Shown: positions 7,093 to 9,697 of the stretch, one piece after another | How positions within the stretch are numbered: position 1 is the first letter of the stretch | Layout of the letters: the number at the start of each line of letters is the position of its first letter | Origin: Alphaproteobacteria bacterium | GTDB lineage: Bacteria; Pseudomonadota; Alphaproteobacteria; Sphingomonadales; Sphingomonadaceae | Length of the DNA: 9,697 nucleotides | Assembly (NCBI GenBank): GCA_028293055.1 | Contig: JAQGLD010000594.1 | Span: 1 to 9,697 of the forward strand | Reading direction: 5' to 3' | Notes under the pieces: generated by a model | What the model saw: the letters and a program-made list of their open reading frames with translations, nothing else | Told to the model about the DNA's origin: nothing | Database searches by the model: none | Made by a program: the position numbers and the translations under genes

Positions 7093-8447
7093 GCCAGCGC
7101 TCCTTCCAGGACCGAAGCGAACGCTTCGACATCGTCGTCGGTGACGGTTTCGGTGACCGCAACCACCAGACCGTTTTCGAGCGCCTCGGCGCCCGGGTAG
7201 AGCCGGCCGAGAGAGACTCCGCCCAGCACCCCCTTCTCGGCCATCGCCCGCACCACCGGCCGGGCCTCCCGCGGGAGGCGAAGGGTGAATTCGTTGAAGA
7301 AGCTGCGGTTGACGAGTTCGACTCCCTCCACCTCGGTCAGCCGTCCGGCCGCCGCCGCCGCGCGGGCGTGATTCGCCTCGGCGAGGCTGCGGAGCCCGGC
7401 CTCGCCGAGCAGCGTCATGTGAATCGAGAAAGCGAGCGCGCACAGTCCGCTGTTGGTGCAGATGTTCGAGGTCGCCTTCTCGCGGCGGATATGCTGCTCG
7501 CGGGTCGACAAGGTGAGGACGAAGCCGCGCCGGCCTTCTGCGTCCACCGTCTCTCCGGCGAGCCGGCCCGGCATCTGGCGGACATATTTGTCGCGGGTCG
7601 CGAACAGGCCAACATAAGGTCCGCCGAAATTGAGCCCGACTCCGATCGACTGGCCCTCTCCGACGACGATGTCGGCGCCCATCTCGCCGGGCGATCGGAT
7701 CAGGCCGAGCGCGACCGGCTCGGTGACCACCGCGATCAGCAAGGCGCCGAGTTCGTGTGCCCGCGCCGCCAAGTCCGAAAGGTCGGAGATTCGTCCGAGA
7801 ATGTCGGGATACTGGACGACGACGCAGCTGGTCTCGGCATCGATCGCCTCGAGCAGGCGCGCGACGTCGCTCTCGCCGGAAAGCTCGGGAAGGGTCGTCT
7901 CGAGCTGGTCACCGGTGAAGCGCGCCATCGTCTGCGCCACCGAGACATAATGGGGATGGAGGCCCGAGGAGAGGATCGCCTTGCCGCGCCGGGTGATCCT
8001 TCGCGCCATTCCGATCGCCTCCCAGCAGGCGGTCGAGCCGTCATACATCGAGGCGTTGGCGACGTCGCAGCCGTAGAGGCGGGCGACCTGGGTCTGGAAC
8101 TCGAACAGGGCCTGAAGCGTGCCCTGGGCGATTTCGGGCTGGTAGGGCGTGTAGCTGGTCAGGAACTCGCCGCGCTGGATGAGATGGTCGACGCTCGCCG
8201 GAATATGATGGCGATAGGCGCCGCAGCCGAGGAAGAAGGGCGAATCCCCCGCGACGAGGTTCCTGCGCGCCATCGCCGCGAGCTGCCGCTCGACCGAAAG
8301 TTCACTGGCATGATCCGGCAGGCCGGCGATCTTGTCGCCGAGACGCGCACTTTCCGGCACGTCGACGAACAGATCCTCGATCGAGCCGGCGCCGATCGCT
8401 GCGAGCATCTGCTCGCGATCGGACTGGGCCAAAGGCAAATAGCGCAT
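7089..8447 (-). CDS. gcvPA: Glycine dehydrogenase (decarboxylating) subunit 1
   Basis: A 452-residue subunit, normal for the family, that forms the alpha half of the split P-protein with GcvPB. Visible marks are [13 protein letters not shown] (71-83), [16 protein letters not shown] (95-110), [11 protein letters not shown] (130-140), LHPHY (163-167), EGQSIG (264-269), NFGGPYVG (273-280) and [16 protein letters not shown] (323-338). In the two-subunit enzyme this half lacks the PLP lysine, which GcvPB supplies. The ATG at 8447 follows directly on the TAG of the upstream methyltransferase (TAGATG, no spacer), and a GAGGA about 11 nt upstream lies inside that gene. The stop overlaps gcvPB by ATGA. 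Co-transcription with the whole cluster is therefore very likely. Confidence 0.97.
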   Translation of the reverse strand: MRYLPLAQSDREQMLAAIGAGSIEDLFVDVPESARLGDKIAGLPDHASELSVERQLAAMARRNLVAGDSPFFLGCGAYRHHIPASVDHLIQRGEFLTSYTPYQPEIAQGTLQALFEFQTQVARLYGCDVANASMYDGSTACWEAIGMARRITRRGKAILSSGLHPHYVSVAQTMARFTGDQLETTLPELSGESDVARLLEAIDAETSCVVVQYPDILGRISDLSDLAARAHELGALLIAVVTEPVALGLIRSPGEMGADIVVGEGQSIGVGLNFGGPYVGLFATRDKYVRQMPGRLAGETVDAEGRRGFVLTLSTREQHIRREKATSNICTNSGLCALAFSIHMTLLGEAGLRSLAEANHARAAAAAGRLTEVEGVELVNRSFFNEFTLRLPREARPVVRAMAEKGVLGGVSLGRLYPGAEALENGLVVAVTETVTDDDVEAFASVLEGALA

Positions 8448-9233
8448 CTAGTCGGGCTTCCTCATCGTGAAACGCAGGCGCACATAGTCTGCGAGCCAGC
8501 TGCCGTCGGGTTGCTGGAGGGCTGGCTGGAGCCGTAGTTCGACCGCCTCGGCAATGTCGTCGCGTTCGGTCTCCGGCACTTCGGCCTGGTCGAGCCATCC
8601 GGCGCGGAACGTCTTTACCCAGCCGGCCACTCCGGTCGGCAGTGGGGTCGGCCGTGGGATGATCTGGGCCTTGATCTCGGTGAAGCCGGCACAGGCGTAG
8701 AGACGGACGAACGCCTCGCAGCTCGGATACCATTGCGGATCCTGGTCGGGCAGATCGTAACCGCGTGCCTTCAATTCGGCGCGAATGCCGCTGCGGAGCG
8801 TGGCGATGTTCCCCTCCCCGCCCATCTCGCCGGCGAAACGCCCGCCGGGCTTGAGAGCCGAATGGATTCCGGAGGCGACCGCATCGGGATCGAGCATCCA
8901 GTGCAACGCAGCGTTGGAGAATGCCGCGTCGAACTGGCCGAACCGTTCCGCCTGGCCATCGAGCCCGAGCGCCTGGGCGTCCGCGACGAAAGCGTCGACC
9001 CCCTTCGCCCGCGCCGCCTCGACCATCTCCACCGACGAATCGAGACCGATCACCCGCGCCCCAGAATCGATGATCGAGCGGGTCAGCGTGCCGTCGCCGC
9101 AGCCGATGTCGAGGATCAGCTCGCCGGGCTTGGGCGCCAGCAGGTCGAGAGCTGCTGCACCGAGCGCCGGCACGAAGGCGGCGTTGGCGGCATAATCGGC
9201 CGGCGACCAGCGCGAGGCGGAATTGACGGTCAC
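8448..9233 (-). CDS. Class I SAM-dependent methyltransferase between gcvH and gcvPA
   Basis: A 261-residue methyltransferase. The best start is GTG at 9233, which overlaps the gcvH stop as GTGA (9230-9233); the frame is open further upstream but there runs through gcvH. SAM motif I is [13 protein letters not shown] (39-51), followed by the acidic loop [15 protein letters not shown] (61-75), VADAQAL (83-89) and [16 protein letters not shown] (101-116). This NAALHW pattern resembles trans-aconitate methyltransferase-like and methyltransferase type 11/25 proteins, which methylate small carboxylic acids or other small molecules. The C-terminal part (about 160-261) carries [15 protein letters not shown] and a Trp-containing helical lid. 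The substrate is unknown. Its place inside the gcv operon, with overlaps or direct contact at both ends, is striking; a link to one-carbon flow (SAM use next to methylene-THF supply) is inference only. Confidence 0.9.
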   Translation of the reverse strand: MTVNSASRWSPADYAANAAFVPALGAAALDLLAPKPGELILDIGCGDGTLTRSIIDSGARVIGLDSSVEMVEAARAKGVDAFVADAQALGLDGQAERFGQFDAAFSNAALHWMLDPDAVASGIHSALKPGGRFAGEMGGEGNIATLRSGIRAELKARGYDLPDQDPQWYPSCEAFVRLYACAGFTEIKAQIIPRPTPLPTGVAGWVKTFRAGWLDQAEVPETERDDIAEAVELRLQPALQQPDGSWLADYVRLRFTMRKPD

Positions 9234-9601
9234 TGGCTTTGACAGAAGGCCTGGTAGGCGGCCTCGTCCATCAGTCCGCCGAGTTCGCCGGGGTCCGAGA
9301 GCTGCAGCTTGAAGAACCAGCCTTCGCCCTCCGGGTCGGTGTTGACCAGATCGGGCTGGTCGACCAGCTTCTGATTGCCCTCGATGACGGTGCCGCTGAC
9401 CGGCGCATAGACGTCCGAGGCCGCCTTGACCGATTCGACGACTGCGGCCTCGCCGCCCTTGACGAGCGCCCGGCCGGCTGCGGGCACCTCGACATAGACT
9501 ACGTCGCCGAGCTGGCCCTGGGCGAAATCGGTGATCCCGACCACCGCGGAATCGACCTCGGCCCGCACCCATTCATGCTCCTTGGTGTAATAGACGGTCA
9601 T
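9230..9601 (-). CDS. gcvH: Glycine cleavage system H protein
   Basis: A 123-residue lipoyl carrier of the glycine cleavage system, shuttling the aminomethyl group from the P-protein to GcvT and then re-oxidised by the L-protein (lipoamide dehydrogenase, not in this window). It starts with the conserved YYTKEHEWV (4-12), has [17 protein letters not shown] (22-38), and the lipoylation hairpin [17 protein letters not shown] (54-70) with Lys59 as the predicted lipoylated residue. The C-terminal GEGWFFKL (91-98) is also typical. Full length, nothing missing. ATG 9601 overlaps the gcvT stop as ATGA (9598-9601) and has AAGGGAG on the minus strand at 9609-9615. Its stop overlaps the GTG start of the methyltransferase. 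Confidence 0.98.
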   Translation of the reverse strand: MTVYYTKEHEWVRAEVDSAVVGITDFAQGQLGDVVYVEVPAAGRALVKGGEAAVVESVKAASDVYAPVSGTVIEGNQKLVDQPDLVNTDPEGEGWFFKLQLSDPGELGGLMDEAAYQAFCQSQ

Positions 9602-9697
9602 TGGCCGGCTCCCTTGCGGTGATAGCGATGGGGGACGAAGGGCATCGCAGCCACCTTCGCCTCGAACAATTTGCCGCGCTGGGCGAGCGTGACCGTA
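9598..9697 (-). CDS. gcvT: Aminomethyltransferase (T protein), C-terminal end only
   Basis: Only the last 33 codons and the stop are in the window; the gene continues beyond the right edge. The visible end reads [20 protein letters not shown] followed by a short basic tail, which matches the usual GcvT C-terminus ([13 protein letters not shown]). GcvT moves the one-carbon unit from the GcvH lipoyl arm to tetrahydrofolate, giving 5,10-methylene-THF and ammonia. The stop TGA (9598-9600) overlaps the gcvH start as ATGA. The folate-binding domain cannot be judged here. The operon promoter, and any glycine riboswitch or regulator site, would lie to the right of the window. Confidence 0.93.
   Translation of the reverse strand, partial: TVTLAQRGKLFEAKVAAMPFVPHRYHRKGAGQ

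Noticed and set aside
5374..7200. Long + strand open frame of about 600 codons opposite gcvPB
   Set aside because: It is antisense to an unmistakable gcvPB with intact motifs, and its His/Arg/Asp/Gly-rich sequence is a mirror of the GC-biased codons.
7368..8537. Long + strand open frame opposite gcvPA
   Set aside because: Same reason: antisense to a gene with full family motifs, no recognisable domain of its own.

Overview
The window is a GC-rich, densely packed piece of a bacterial chromosome, most likely from an alphaproteobacterium and probably a member of the Sphingomonadales. This rests on base composition, protein style and the split glycine decarboxylase genes, not on any database search. 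No rRNA, tRNA, CRISPR array, insertion sequence or phage module was seen.

Left part (1-1855, + strand): a perfect 12-bp GC hairpin at 5-41, probably ending an upstream gene, and then a two-gene unit. This unit is a TetR-type repressor (246-896) whose stop overlaps by ATGA the start of a 320-residue protein of unknown function (893-1855). The larger open frame running into that second gene from further upstream is only the GC-driven shadow of the tetR gene.

Middle part (1856-4298): a LytS/LytR-type two-component system. A four-helix membrane histidine kinase (2010-3101) overlaps a CheY-LytTR response regulator (3098-3886) by ATGA. Upstream of the kinase lies an 8-bp direct repeat with a 21-bp period that fits the layout of a LytTR-regulator binding site, so the system may control itself. 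After the regulator, a 56-codon gene lies on the minus strand (4023-4193) with a near-perfect Shine-Dalgarno site. Divergent from it is a PAP2-family membrane phosphatase (4299-4904).

Right part (4898-9697, minus strand): a glycine cleavage operon read from right to left: gcvT (3' end only), gcvH, a class I SAM methyltransferase, gcvPA, gcvPB and a DUF938 methyltransferase. Four of the five junctions are ATGA or GTGA overlaps and the fifth is TAG directly followed by ATG, so the six genes are very probably co-transcribed and translationally coupled. GcvPA and GcvPB form the two-subunit P-protein that decarboxylates glycine onto the lipoyl arm of GcvH, and GcvT passes the one-carbon unit to tetrahydrofolate. 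The two extra methyltransferases have no established role in this pathway. The operon's last gene overlaps the convergent phosphatase gene by 7 bp.

No clearly new defence or mobile system was found. The items most worth a second look are the two methyltransferases built into the gcv operon, the putative LytTR boxes, the TetR-coupled protein of unknown function, and the small minus-strand gene.
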